A DNA stretch of 64,000 nucleotides from NCBI GenBank assembly GCA_905221605.1, contig CAJNDS010002701.1:841489-905488 (forward strand), in the 5' to 3' direction. The notes beneath the pieces are model-generated. The model did not search any database. It saw nothing but the letters and a program-made list of their open reading frames with translations, and was not told where the DNA came from. Positions within the stretch are counted from its first letter, which is position 1. Every line of letters begins with the position of its first letter. The stretch comes from Symbiodinium natans. Lineage: Eukaryota > Sar > Dinophyceae > Suessiales > Symbiodiniaceae. Of this stretch, positions 29,501-41,500 are shown one piece after another. Made by a program: the position numbers and the translations under genes.

Positions 29501-32500
29501 GGTCTAAGGTTTAGGAGTTTAGGGTTTGGGGTATCGCTGCATGAGCGAACGACCGTCTATGTCGGCTCGGAATTGCCTCAAAAAGCCGAAGTAAACCTCC
29601 CACTAGACTTTCCTGAGCCCTGAACCCATGAGCCCTAGGCTTCTATTCGCTTTCTATGCTTTAGTTCTTAAGGTTTCTATAGGAGGGTTTACGAAAACAG
29701 GGGACACCCAACATAGATCCCGAAATAGCAGGAAGGGCCCACACCTCTGTCTCGCCAGATCTGTGTGAGACCTTGTCTTGGCGTTTCACCCCCCAGGCTG
29801 GGCGAAGCATGCTCAAAGCAACCCTGATTAGATGTGGGGGTTTTCGAATCAAGGGGTGCCCCTAATATAGACCCCCAAAAAGTAGGATTCCCTTAGAATA
29901 ATCTAATAAGGACCCCAAGAAGGTACCCCTAAGTTCGGAAACCCCATGTGACCTCGGGAAGTGTTGGTGGGGCCCCGAATTTCCTGACTGAAAGCTGCGC
30001 AAGATCAGGAGCTACGCATGCACCTGATGCAGAGGCCACCCCACAAGAAGAGACAAACCGGGGCTTCCAGCCGTCAAGGGTGCCCTTTTCTGAGGCCCTG
30101 ATACGGGGGATTCTACCCTAAACCCTAAACCCTAAACCCTAAACCCTAAACCCTAAACTCTAAACCCTAAACCCTAAACCCTAAACCCTAAACCCTAAAC
30201 CCTGACTCAGGCAGCGACCATGACGCCCCAGCCCGCATCCATGGAGATGTTGGCGGCCTCTATCGCCTGTCTTCTGAAGGTTTATAGGGAGCCAACATCT
30301 TTCTGAAGAACTTCTGTCAATTAAAGCCCTAATTATGGCCCTGTGTAAGCCTAACTCCGCTGGGGTCGGGAGAAGTCGTCTCGAGATAAAGTGAGCAGCG
30401 AGGAGCCATGCGATCCGAACAGGACAAAGTGTGCCAGGCACGAACAAACACATGCCCAAACAACTGGCTGGCTGTCGATGCGGTTCGCCAAGCCTGCATG
30501 CATACGCCCAAAGAGGGACGTCGCAACAAGGCCCCCTCACATCAACATCTGCGAGCTGGCAAGATCTGCCTCCATCTGGTGTCAACTCAACTATGGGGCG
30601 CGATCACAATGTGACCCTTTGCAAGGGACGCCCCAAAGAGAGTGCAGCTCGCTCGGGTCGCTTGTTGCTTCCTTTTGTAACATCGGCCAAAAGAGCTTGC
30701 CGTCTTCTGCATGGAGATGCCATCGCAGCGCGCAAGAACCTTCGAGGCGGGTAGCCCGATCGCAGCTTCGAAGGATATGTCGCACGGAAACACACATGAC
30801 ATGTCTTGGTCCGATACCGAAAGGGAAGAAAAAAAGCGGGATGCTGGGATTCCCACCGCTATCACGAGCATGCGGCGTCCGAACCGAAGGATGCAAAGTG
30901 GTTCTTCACTAATGGCCCATGCGAAAAGAATCTAGACAACACATCGAAAATCACCCATCTTCTTGAGAAAAAAAACGTTCGCCATATCTCCGAGAACTTG
31001 GGTTTCGAGCCACCCGCCATAGATCCGCCGGCTGCACCCCAACAATGGATGCACTTCCCGGTACCTGCAGCACAGGCACCTCCGGAACGTTAGGGTTTAG
31101 GGTTTAGGGTTTAGGGCTTAGGGCTTAGGGTTTAGGGTTTAGGGTTTAGGGTTTAGGGCCACCTAAGTTGCCCGACCTCCCTGCCAGCTGTTAGCACGAC
31201 TTTTCGATTAAAACATCCTCCAAAAAGTTGCCGATGGGGATGGAGGCCATAGCTGAAGAACTGCAACACCTTTGGCGCCAAGCATACCCTAAGCAATATA
31301 GGGGACTTAACAGCTAGACAAGAGCTTTGGGGGTCATTATCAGTTTATTTATTGAAGGCCATAAGGGAATATCATTTGTAATTCTTAGGGTTCATCCTTG
31401 GCCCGAAACGTCCAAGAACCCCCGCACCCTGAAGGTATGCGAGGCTTGTGTCTCCTAGGCAAATCTACGATCCTGAGCCGCGTGGACCCTGCACTCGGAA
31501 AGGGTTCCCCAAAAATCTGCGCGGCCGCCGTGCCTCCGTGACCGAGCCGATCTGGTTCACCTGTGAAGAAAATTAGGCATAGGCACGGGCGCGCGCCATC
31601 ATTCCAGGCTCACGAAGATACAGGCTGAAGCGAGTTGGCCACGTACCGCAGTCATCTAGGGGAGACCAATCATTTAATTGCAGTTTCCATCAAACAAAAT
31701 GGGTTCCGAACTAAACAGGCAAAAGCGCCAGGCCCATACTCCATTCAACTAAGCTGTAGAACTCTAGAACCCCAAGCGCAAAGCTGACGTTATCAAATCC
31801 CTTGGGCCTTCAGGAGCAAGGCGTTGCAGGCTTTGCAGTCGAGGGCCTTGCGTACCCGAGTCGGGTTCGTGACCTTGGAGGCGCAGCTTCACAAAAGGGC
31901 TTGGGGTTTTAGGGTTTAGGGTTTAGGGGTTTTAGGGTTGTAAAGGCTATGAACTCTCGTGACGTCATGGGATCTAGTGCAATGCAGGCTTGTATATTTG
32001 AATAGGGCTCCCGCATGTAAAACCTCATGGCCGAAGCACCAACCCTAAACGCCATGCCCCTGAGCCCCGTAAAACCTAAACCCTGGACCCTGAACCCTAA
32101 ACCCTAAACCTTAAGCCCTAAACCATTGAACCATAGAACGCAAGCATGCCTGAGCCTTTTTCAAACTAGTAGGCCCCTATTAGGTACACAGGCTGAACTG
32201 CCAGGCGAATGCTGACAAGACGGCTCACGACCGGGAGCCAGACCAGCAAGTCGTCACCGACGATCTGCACTTGGCCCCCAACCGCCGCTTGGAACCTTCG
32301 CCACCCTAACCCTAAACCCTAAACCCTCCAAACCCTAAACCCTCCAAAACCTAAACCCTAAACCCTGAAGGAGAACGAATGCGCCTAGCCCCCTGAACGC
32401 CAGGAGCCCTTGAAGGCGTTAAAGCTGGGGAGGGAGGGTTTAGGGCTGATAGGGTTTGGGGTTTGGGGTTTGGGGTTTGGGGTTTGGGGTTTGGGGTTTG

Positions 32501-35500
32501 GGGTTGGGGGTTGGGGGTTGGGGGTTGGGGGTTGGGGGTTGGGGGTTTAGGGTTTAGGGTTTAGGGGCAAAAGGCATAAGAATGCAAAAGAAAATAGGCA
32601 AGAGGATTCTGGTTCAAACTACTCGTCAAAGAAGCAAAGACGGAGGCGGAAACTCTCCAGCCGTCAAACCCTGCAAAGATTGCAGGATGTACACGTGGCG
32701 GCAGCATGCGGCAGCGACGTGCACTTTGGGGCTTGGCCTTACCCTCTCCTTCGTAAAGGCTAATCTATACCCCCCTGAAAACCTTAATCAAAATATTATT
32801 TTTAGTACCCTCTTGGGTTTCATATAAACAAAAGTAAAAATACTCCCCAAGAGGGATATAGAAATGGACTGGATTCAGCCTGTCAGCTGAGCAGGCGACT
32901 TGGAGTATGCCTCCCAGTCATCTTGGTCGAAGGGGTCCTGACTTCCATCCCGTTTTTTGGAGCTATTGAGGTTTAGGGTTTAGGGTTTAGGGTTTAGGGT
33001 TTAGGGATTAGGGTTTAGGGTTTAGGGGTTAGGGTTTAGGGTTTAGGGTTTAGGATGCTGAAACAGATCTCTTAGGGACAGATCCCTTCATGGGCACCCG
33101 TGAACCTCCCAACATTTGCGCCTCGATTGAGACGAAGGGGTAGGAGGAGAACCAAGCCTGCCACCGTTCGCTGACGAGTCGCCGGAATCCGAGATGGGAG
33201 TTGACGAAAATATGAAACCCTTACTTTAGACCCCCAATAGTAGGCCCTCATAACAAGGACCCCAATAAGGTACCCCAAATTTCGGAAGTGCCCATATTGC
33301 AAGAGTAGTGCGTGGTGCGGTGCACACGCAGCAGCATGGCCAAAGCTGCCAGCCTTGTAGTATTCGATCATCTCCTCCAAGAGGGATCGAGGCAGCACTG
33401 AAACCTATTACAACCGTAGGGGCAAGAGCTTCATGTAGGGTCCGTTAAGCAATAAACCCTGATCACACGCCCAAACCCAAGCTAAACTCAGCTCTGTGCC
33501 AAACCACAAACCCTGAAAAAGCCTACATGGAAGCTGAACCCTATCCACTAAAGCCCTAAGCTCCCTGCACCCTGACCTCCCTAAACCCTGAACCCCCCAA
33601 ACCCGAAACCCTAGACCCTAAATCCTTTAAATTACTAAACCCTAAACCACCGAATGCCCTAAACCCTAAGCCTCCGAACCCTGAACCCCCCTAAACCCGA
33701 AGACCTCCACCCTCGACCCCCACGTCCTCCGCGGTCTTTTTCATCTCTGGGGCGCCGCCAGCCTGAATTTCGGGCTGTGTATTCAGGATCCCTAAACCCT
33801 AAACCCTAAACCCTAAACCCTAAACCCACGATGTTCTCAAGATCCTCTCCGGTGCCTCGTTCTTGAAGTCGAGGTCGTACTTCTTCTCTTCGGGCCTCTA
33901 CGGCTTTCAGGTTTCTGGAATTAGGGTTTAGGGTTTAGGGTTCAGGGTTTAGGGTTAGGGCTCATGGACTCAAGCCCCTGGCGGTTGAAGGATTTTGGGT
34001 TCAGGATTTGGGGGTGTAAGGATATTTCGGTTCAGGGTTTAGGGTTTAGGGTTTAGGATTTTGGTTTAGGGTTAGTAAGTACACCAGTAGGTTGCTAACA
34101 AGCCGACGGCTTGCAGGTCTCCGACATCCTCATGCATAGGGTGCTCGCGAACCCCACTAAGACCCCAAAGCCTAGAACCCCGCATCCTAAACCCCCCGAC
34201 CCCTTCTTGTGGGGATTGTCGCCCTAAACCCTAAACCCTAAACCCTAAACCCTAAACCCTAAACCCTAAACCCTAAACCCTTTAAACCCTAAACCCTAAA
34301 GCCTCAAGCCTAAATTGGCAGCCTAAACCCTAAAGCCTAAACCCTAAACCCTGACCCTAAATCCTAAACTCTAAACCCTAAACCCTTATCCCCCACCCCC
34401 CCCCCCCCTCCCAAAGCCTCCAGAATTCGGAAGCCGCCACATCCGTGCCGATCTTCACCTTCCCAGCGTGCCCAGACTTCTCGATGGCCTGCGGGACGTT
34501 GGCTTAGATGATGGGCTTTGGGTTTAAGGGTGAGGGAACCTCGGGAGTCCAAACCTGTTGAGGTTGGGAGGGGGGAGGGGCGCGGGGAGGGGCGCGGGTT
34601 TGAGCTCGGGATCCATATCTGAGGCGAACATAACGGCGCCTCCATAAGGACGTCGAGGGCTTCGTTGTTGTCTTGCACGTTGGGCGCGAAACCCTTGGTG
34701 CGAGATTCAAGCAGCGAGGGGGTCGAAGCTTATGGCCCCTGGATTGATGTATTTCTAAACCTTACACTTGGGATGTTCCCCCCCCTGCACAAACAGTGTG
34801 GGATTCTAGTAGCCCCTACTATAATCCCTATATTCAGGACTGCTAGTATCAGGGTAAACATGCCCTATACCGGAAACGCGAAACCCTAGATGCACCTAGT
34901 GGGCACCTCGAGGATTGGCGTCAGGGTTTCGACCCTAGCTTCTGTCGACTGTAGACCATGGAGGAACCCTATACCCTTAAAACCCTACAAGTCCCCGAGG
35001 TCAAACTACGCCGAGGTCACGTTCGTTACTCCAGGTGTGCGCCTGTACTTGGGTCTGGGGTTTACGCTTTGGGGGCCCTTCTGAAAGCAACACATCACTG
35101 CTTTTGGTCATAGGACAAGTAATTCGCCGTAACCACTTTCAAGAGTTAGAGTTCTGGCCGTTGAGCTGAGACATCGACACCTTCGTCGCCAACGTTGCAC
35201 GCATCCTGCCGGGGAATCTGAATGTGCGGACTTATCTGCCGCCTGACCACGCCAGCAAAGGCCATGCTGATGCTGGATTCCGCCCACTCCCGGATAACTT
35301 CCTTGGCTAGCGGTAATCTGTTACACCCAGAACTCACTCTAAACCACCAAACCCAACAGCCTGACACAACCCTAAGCCCCATGCAGCCCTAACCCTAAAC
35401 CCTAAACCCTAAACACAACACTCCTAAACCCTCAGCCCATGTCTCCTGCCCGTACTTCTTCTTGATCACGCTCTTCAGGGTGTGGTACACCTCGGCGCCG

Positions 35501-38500
35501 ATCTCCATCGCGTTCTTGAACGAGCTGGCACCTGCCGTGTCTCGAACTTCACCCGCATGATATATACATGTATATATATATATATATATGATATATGACT
35601 ATAGTATGGTCAGTTCTCTAGCCTATGGTCCCTTTGTGGGATACCCTAAATAATAATTGACGCTTTATCATGAGGCCCGCCAAAAGGATCATAGTTTAGA
35701 GACGTGACCGTATGAAAAATAAGATATGATGGTATCATTCATTGTTTCGTGTACTGTTCTGTTATGAACACAACTGTCTGATTTTATGATGTTCCCAACA
35801 CATTGCTATATCAGAAGCAAGGGTAAGATTTTGGGGATCCTGCCTACTGGCCACCCCCGCCAACCCCCCCCCCCCCCCAAAAAAAAAAAAAAAAACAATA
35901 TATATATATATATATATTATATAATATATATACGAATAATTCGCCTCGGCTTCCTGCCGAGAAGCGTCTGGAACAAGCAGACCCGGATCAGGCCTCCTTC
36001 CCCCCAACAACCATGCCAAATTTTCTGACGCCACCCCCCCCCCCCCCCCGGACCCCCCCCAATCCCTTGGAGGAGCTGCAAATCGATGCCGTGGAGGGTC
36101 CCGCTTGTCGGTGGCTCCTACAGGGGGAGTGCCTCAAAACCCCACCCCCACCCCCCCCCCCCCCACCCCCCCCCACCCCCCCCCCCCCACCCCCCCCCCC
36201 TCACCCCCCCCCCGAGCTCCACCCGCTCTGCCCTTCCTCCCTTTTTTGCGAAACCCTCTTTCCTCCTTTCCTGTCCTGGGGCCGGCCCGGCTGCCGAGGC
36301 GGCGCGCGCAAGCGTTTACAATTATAAACAGAAAAGAAGACATGAATAACAGTAATCGACATAATAAAACTAAGAAAGAGCCAATGGTGCTCCGCCTGAT
36401 GAAGTCTCGGCGTAGTGGGGCCTAAGCCGCTTTGTTGCGCGACTCCTTCTATGCTTCGTGGGTATCTCAAAGCGGGAAAGGGCCCATAACCTATATGCCG
36501 CGCTCGGAACCCCACACGGGAAGCTCCAAACTGCAAAAGCCCTAGACCCTGAAACTTATACAACTGTATAAGAAGAAGAAGAAGCAGAAGAAGAAAAAGA
36601 AGGCGAAGAAGCAGAAGAAGAAGAAAAATAAGAAGAAGAAGAAGAAGAGTGCTAACAATAATCCCCTACACACAGCTGCGCCCTCAGCTACCGAGTGGGC
36701 CTGTGGGAAGGATCATGAACTCCTGGCAAGCCAGCCGGTTTCCTGCATGGCTGCCGCCGTTGATGACATTGAAAGAAGGTACCTGCGCAGAGGTTCTTGG
36801 GGTTTGATCTAGGGGGTCGGAATAAGCACTAATTAGTGATGGGGTTTTTCTTGTGGTCCCTATATAAGTCTACTACAATAACCCCGCCCGAAACCCCATG
36901 CTAACAAGTAAGGCCCCTATATTCTAGGGTTCAGGGTTGGAGACCTCACGTGGAGGCTGAACTGTGAACCCTGACGTGGCCCCTTGCCAAGTGATGGAGC
37001 TTGTGGCCGGCTTAGCATTTAGGATCTCAAGGAGGTTTCGGAGCAGTTTAGGGGCTTGAGGGCTTCGTTCAAGGGACTAAAGGAGGCACCCTTATAAGGG
37101 ACGTTAGGGGTTATTTAGGGGGTTATTTAGGGGCTACTTAGGTATATAGGGACATTGTTAGGTATATCTAGGGGCCATACAAGGGCTTGAGGGCTTCATG
37201 GGGCATGTGGCCCTTACCCTAAACCCTAAACCCTCAAAATGCTGAGCAAGCCGGAGAACCGGCATCACAAAGCGATCCGTTGGCTTTCCGGCCAGCTTCG
37301 CAATGTACCTCAAGCGCTGGGTCTGTAGGGTTTATTTAGGGTTTAGGGTTTAGGGTTTGGGGTTTAGGGTTTAGGGTTTAGGGATGCGCTGGCTGAAGGC
37401 GCCGCTCGGCTATCTCTACGGCCAGCTGAACTCTTTCCGCCTCTCTCTCTCTCGACAATCTCCATGACATTTTTTACAATGGAGTAAACGAGTCATCTTC
37501 TAAGAGTTCCAAAAAGGCTTTGGGGATTCCGGGCGCTTCTGCGGCGATCGCTCCGAGCATCTTAGAGGCAGCATACACTCGGAAAACGCGCCTTGCACCT
37601 CACTGTCATCATTCAGGTTGAGAGGTTGCGAGGGCATGCTAGGCGCTAAAAAAAGCAGAGACCCCCAAGCCCTGTAAGGCCTTGAACCCAAAAATCCGAA
37701 ACCCCCAAACCCCAGAAACTTACCCTACAAAACCCATTCGACCCGAAACCCTATCAACCCCGTAAACCCTACAAACCCAATAACCTAACACCCTAACCCT
37801 TGAAACCCCATAACCCACAAAACCCTGTAAACCCGATAAAACCCTAAAAGCCATAAGCCCTCTAAACCCAATTAACATATTTATGAACCCCGAGCATCCT
37901 CAACCCGATAAACCCTGTAAACCCCCACAAACCTGAACCGGGCCCCGCGGCTCATACAGGGGGACCTCCGACGCCGCCGCGCCTGCGCGGCAAATGGCCA
38001 TGGAGACCTCTGCCGTCTTAAGGTTCAGGGCTTTGGGGTTTAGGGTTTGGGGTTTGGGGTTTATGGTTTCGGGTTTAGGGATTGTGGTTTTAGGACGTGG
38101 GGTTTATGGGTTTAGGGTTGAGTTCGAATTGGGCTCCTTAGGGCTTAGGATTCCTGCGGGAGTTCCCTTGAGCGGCTTGCCGAATCATCACAGCCTACAC
38201 ACCCTAAGGCCCTAAGGTTTAGGGTTTAGGGTTTAGGGCGCCGAAACCCGAAACCCGCATACGCCAATTTGAGGTACCCCAACTTCGGAGAAGAATAGAA
38301 CGGGCTTTCTGGGCCATCTAGGCGATCATGAGGGGACAAAAGCCCAGCCCCCTGTTTAAACGATACTTTCCTGAGAGCAACAATAAGGATCTTATGTCTC
38401 TTAAGTCCCTTTGGCACATCACTCCTCAGGATCCTCTGGGGACAAACGCGGCCCCTAAAGCCTAAACCCTAAACCCAAAACCCTAAACTTCCTGAACCCT

Positions 38501-41500
38501 GAACCCTGAACCCGAGAAGAACCCGAGGATCCCGCGGCCAGGATGGCGTTCGCACCAAGCTTGGACTTGGACCTACCCAGAGACTTTGAGAATATTGGGG
38601 TTCCTAGTACAATTGAAGGGATGTTCCCCAATTAAGGGGGTTTGGAGTCTCTGGGTACAGGTAGGGTGTTCAGATATTTGTTGTGAAAGAATTGGAGGAT
38701 TAGGGGTTGAAACGGGGTTTAGGGTTTAAAGGGTTTAAAAGGTTTAAAGGGTTTAAAGGGTTTAAAGGGTTTAAAGGGTTTAAAGGGTTTAAAGGGTTTA
38801 AAGGGTTTAAAGGGTTTAAAGGGTTTAAAGGGTTTAAAGGGTTTAAAGGGTTTAAAGGGTTTAAAGGGTTTAAAGGGTTTAAAGGGTCTAAAGGGTTTAA
38901 AGGGTTTAAAGGGCTAAAGGGTTTTGGGGGGGGGGTTTTCGGGATAGCGATGTTCAAGGTTTAGGCGGGGTGCGGGCTCACGCATCAAAAAGGATCCAAG
39001 CCCACGACGCCACGGGATGCGGGCGCAAGGTTTACGTACGGGGGGTTTAGGGGGATGAGTCCTCGGGAACCCCTAAACCCTAAACCCTAAACCCTAAACC
39101 CTAAACCCTAAACCCTAAACCCTAAACCCCTACCAGACTGCAGCCCCCCACGGGCCAGATGCTGTCTGGGACTTCAAGCAGACTTTAGGGGGATTCTAGG
39201 GTTTAGTTTAGGATTCTAAGGGTTTACATACGAACCTCGGATTAGGCCACTCAATAGGGTTGCCAAGTCTCAAAAGCTCACTGGGAGCAGAGTAGCCCTA
39301 AACCCTTAACCCGAAACCTTAAACCCTAAACCCTAAACACTGCCTAAACCCTGAGCCTTAAAGGAACCCCCCGAGGCTCCCACCAGCCCCACTCGTTCTT
39401 GGAGCCGTCGAGCTCCTCCACCATCAGCTTGTCGATGGTTGCCTGGCGAGGCGCAGTTCCCACTTCCGAAGAATTCTTACAGAAGAGTCCTACATTGGGG
39501 TTTAGGGTTTAGGTTTAGGGTTTAGGGTATATGAGCCTCTTATTAAACCCAATACGGGAAAAAGATCGAAAGCACAAGTCCCGATGTCCATGCTGCCTGA
39601 AACCCAGGCCCCCTAGACTCGGGAAGCGAAACCGTAGACCGCAAGCCCCAAGTTCTTGATCTTCGCCTGCTCAGTGACCTTCATGCCAATCAACTTCGGG
39701 GCGATGATGTCGTTGATGTTCGAAACGGCTTTCTGGACACCTGGGGCCGTCTCAGCCCTCTACAGCAGCACTGGCATACGGGTCACCCTATGCCTGATGC
39801 CCCGGAGTTCTTCAACCGCCTGCTTTCTGAACTTGAAGTTCCGACGTCTCATTCCTCCTAGGACATCCCTACACTGAACGCCGAGTTGCCCCAAATGATA
39901 GGCTGCTCAGCCCTCCCCCCCCGCCGCACCCCCTCCAAAGACATAGAATCGGGAACTGTCGCCCAATAGTCAAGTCTGCTTCAGGGTAAACCTTGACCCA
40001 CCTAAAAACCCTATCATCTAATAACCTGTAAACCCTAAATCCCTTAAAAGCCCATAAACCCAAAAAGGGTCTTATGAGGCCATATTCGGGTTTTGGGCAA
40101 CCCTCGACCCAGCTGTCAGGAACACCGGCAGTGAAGCGGCCGAGCGTCCTTTGCCCAGGAGCCGCCCCTTGTCACCGTCTCTCAGTTCGAGGGCCTCTGC
40201 GTGATGATCTTAACCAAAACCTCAAAGGTTTGGGGTTCTGGGTTAGGGCCTTGGGTTTAGGGAGGGTTTAGGGTTTAGGGATAGGGTTCGGGTTACTTTA
40301 GGGGCCACGCCTAGGCGGCATATACACCAACCCAAAAACCCTGCAAGGCTCCGAGACCAGGCTGCGTGAGGGCTTGCGGGCGGCGCTTAGCAGGCTTCCT
40401 TGGAGGTTCATGGTACTTATTGCCCAAGTATAGCTGTACTTATACCTGTACTGATAACCATACTAGGGCACTTAAGGACTTAAGGGGCTTATCAGTGGCT
40501 TATAAGTACAGTTAGAACTGGTTAAATAAGTACCATGAGCCTCCGATGGTGGCTTCCACTGCCCGCACACCCGAACGCGGATCCCTGAACCCTGAAGCCC
40601 AAACTTCAACGTTCACTTAGACCCCTGCCACCTTCACGACCACCACCAGCAGCTATAAGCAAACCTCCTGAAGCTGTACCCTTACCACAAGAAGGAAGCT
40701 GAGGTACCAAAACCCTCGGCCCTACACCCTAACAGGGTTTAGGGTTTAGGGTAAACCCTAAACCCTAAACCCTAAACCCTAATTAAACCCTAAACCCTAA
40801 ACCCTAAACCCTAAACCCTAAACCCTAAACCCCGTCGCCTCGTAGATCCCCGTGGAAGCGCCGCTAGGCACCGCAGCGCGGAACAGCGAAGTCTCCGTGC
40901 AAAGGTCGACCTGGCGCTAAACGCGCGATGGGAGTTGGAAAAAAGAAGACCCTAAACCCTAAACCCTAAACCCTAAACCCCAAACCCTAAACCCCAAACC
41001 CTAAACCCTAAACCCCGAGTAGGGTTCAAGGTCTGAGAGGGATTCACCGGCTTAGGGCTTATAAGGGTTTGGGGGATTCAGGTTGTGTGCATGGGCTTAA
41101 CACAACTTGAAGGGCCAAAGGTATAAAGATTTGTGCAAGGGTTACAGAACTTAGGATATGAATAGACGGAGCTTGTATAGAGTGACTGGTTTAAGGTGTT
41201 AGGGCTTACAGGGTTAATGGGTGGTCTGGGGTTGAGGGCATGCTGTTTACTGTTTCAGGTTAGAGAATCGCAAGGAAGCACACACTACTGTGGTTCGCAC
41301 TGCAGTTGCTGGTGATCTCGTCCCCCTTCCAGGACTTGGCGTCGCATGCGTCAGGAGGTTGGCAAGCAACGAACACATGCATATCATCGGCGGACCAGGA
41401 CGGGCTATTATACCCTGTAACCCCCTAAACAGACCCATTATAGGGTTGATTCTGGGGATTCTGGGGCCTAATAGCCCATCCTGGGAGTGAGTATGTTGAG

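Larger units (their letters stand above)
26563..34693 (-). other. ENO: Enolase exons 13-28, coordinates
   Basis: Minus-strand exons in coding order: 34640-34693, 34418-34488, 33856-33895, 33724-33762, 33354-33371 (or to 33374), 33122-33157, 32880-32937, 32244-32287, 31808-31873, 31534-31560, 30219-30266, 29745-29771, 29126-29169, 28494-28525, 27079-27113, 26563-26616. Donors: GC, GC, GC, GT, GC, GC, GC, GT, GC, GC, GT, GT, GC, GT, GC. The fifth exon here (MIEYYK) is the least certain because two AG acceptors three bases apart would both work. Confidence 0.88.

Noticed and set aside
36013-36425. Pro-rich ORFs
   Set aside because: Translations of poly-C runs in the dispersed repeat.
38700-38964. 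85-codon KGFKGF and NPLNPL ORFs
   Set aside because: Translations of the GGGTTTAAA minisatellite.
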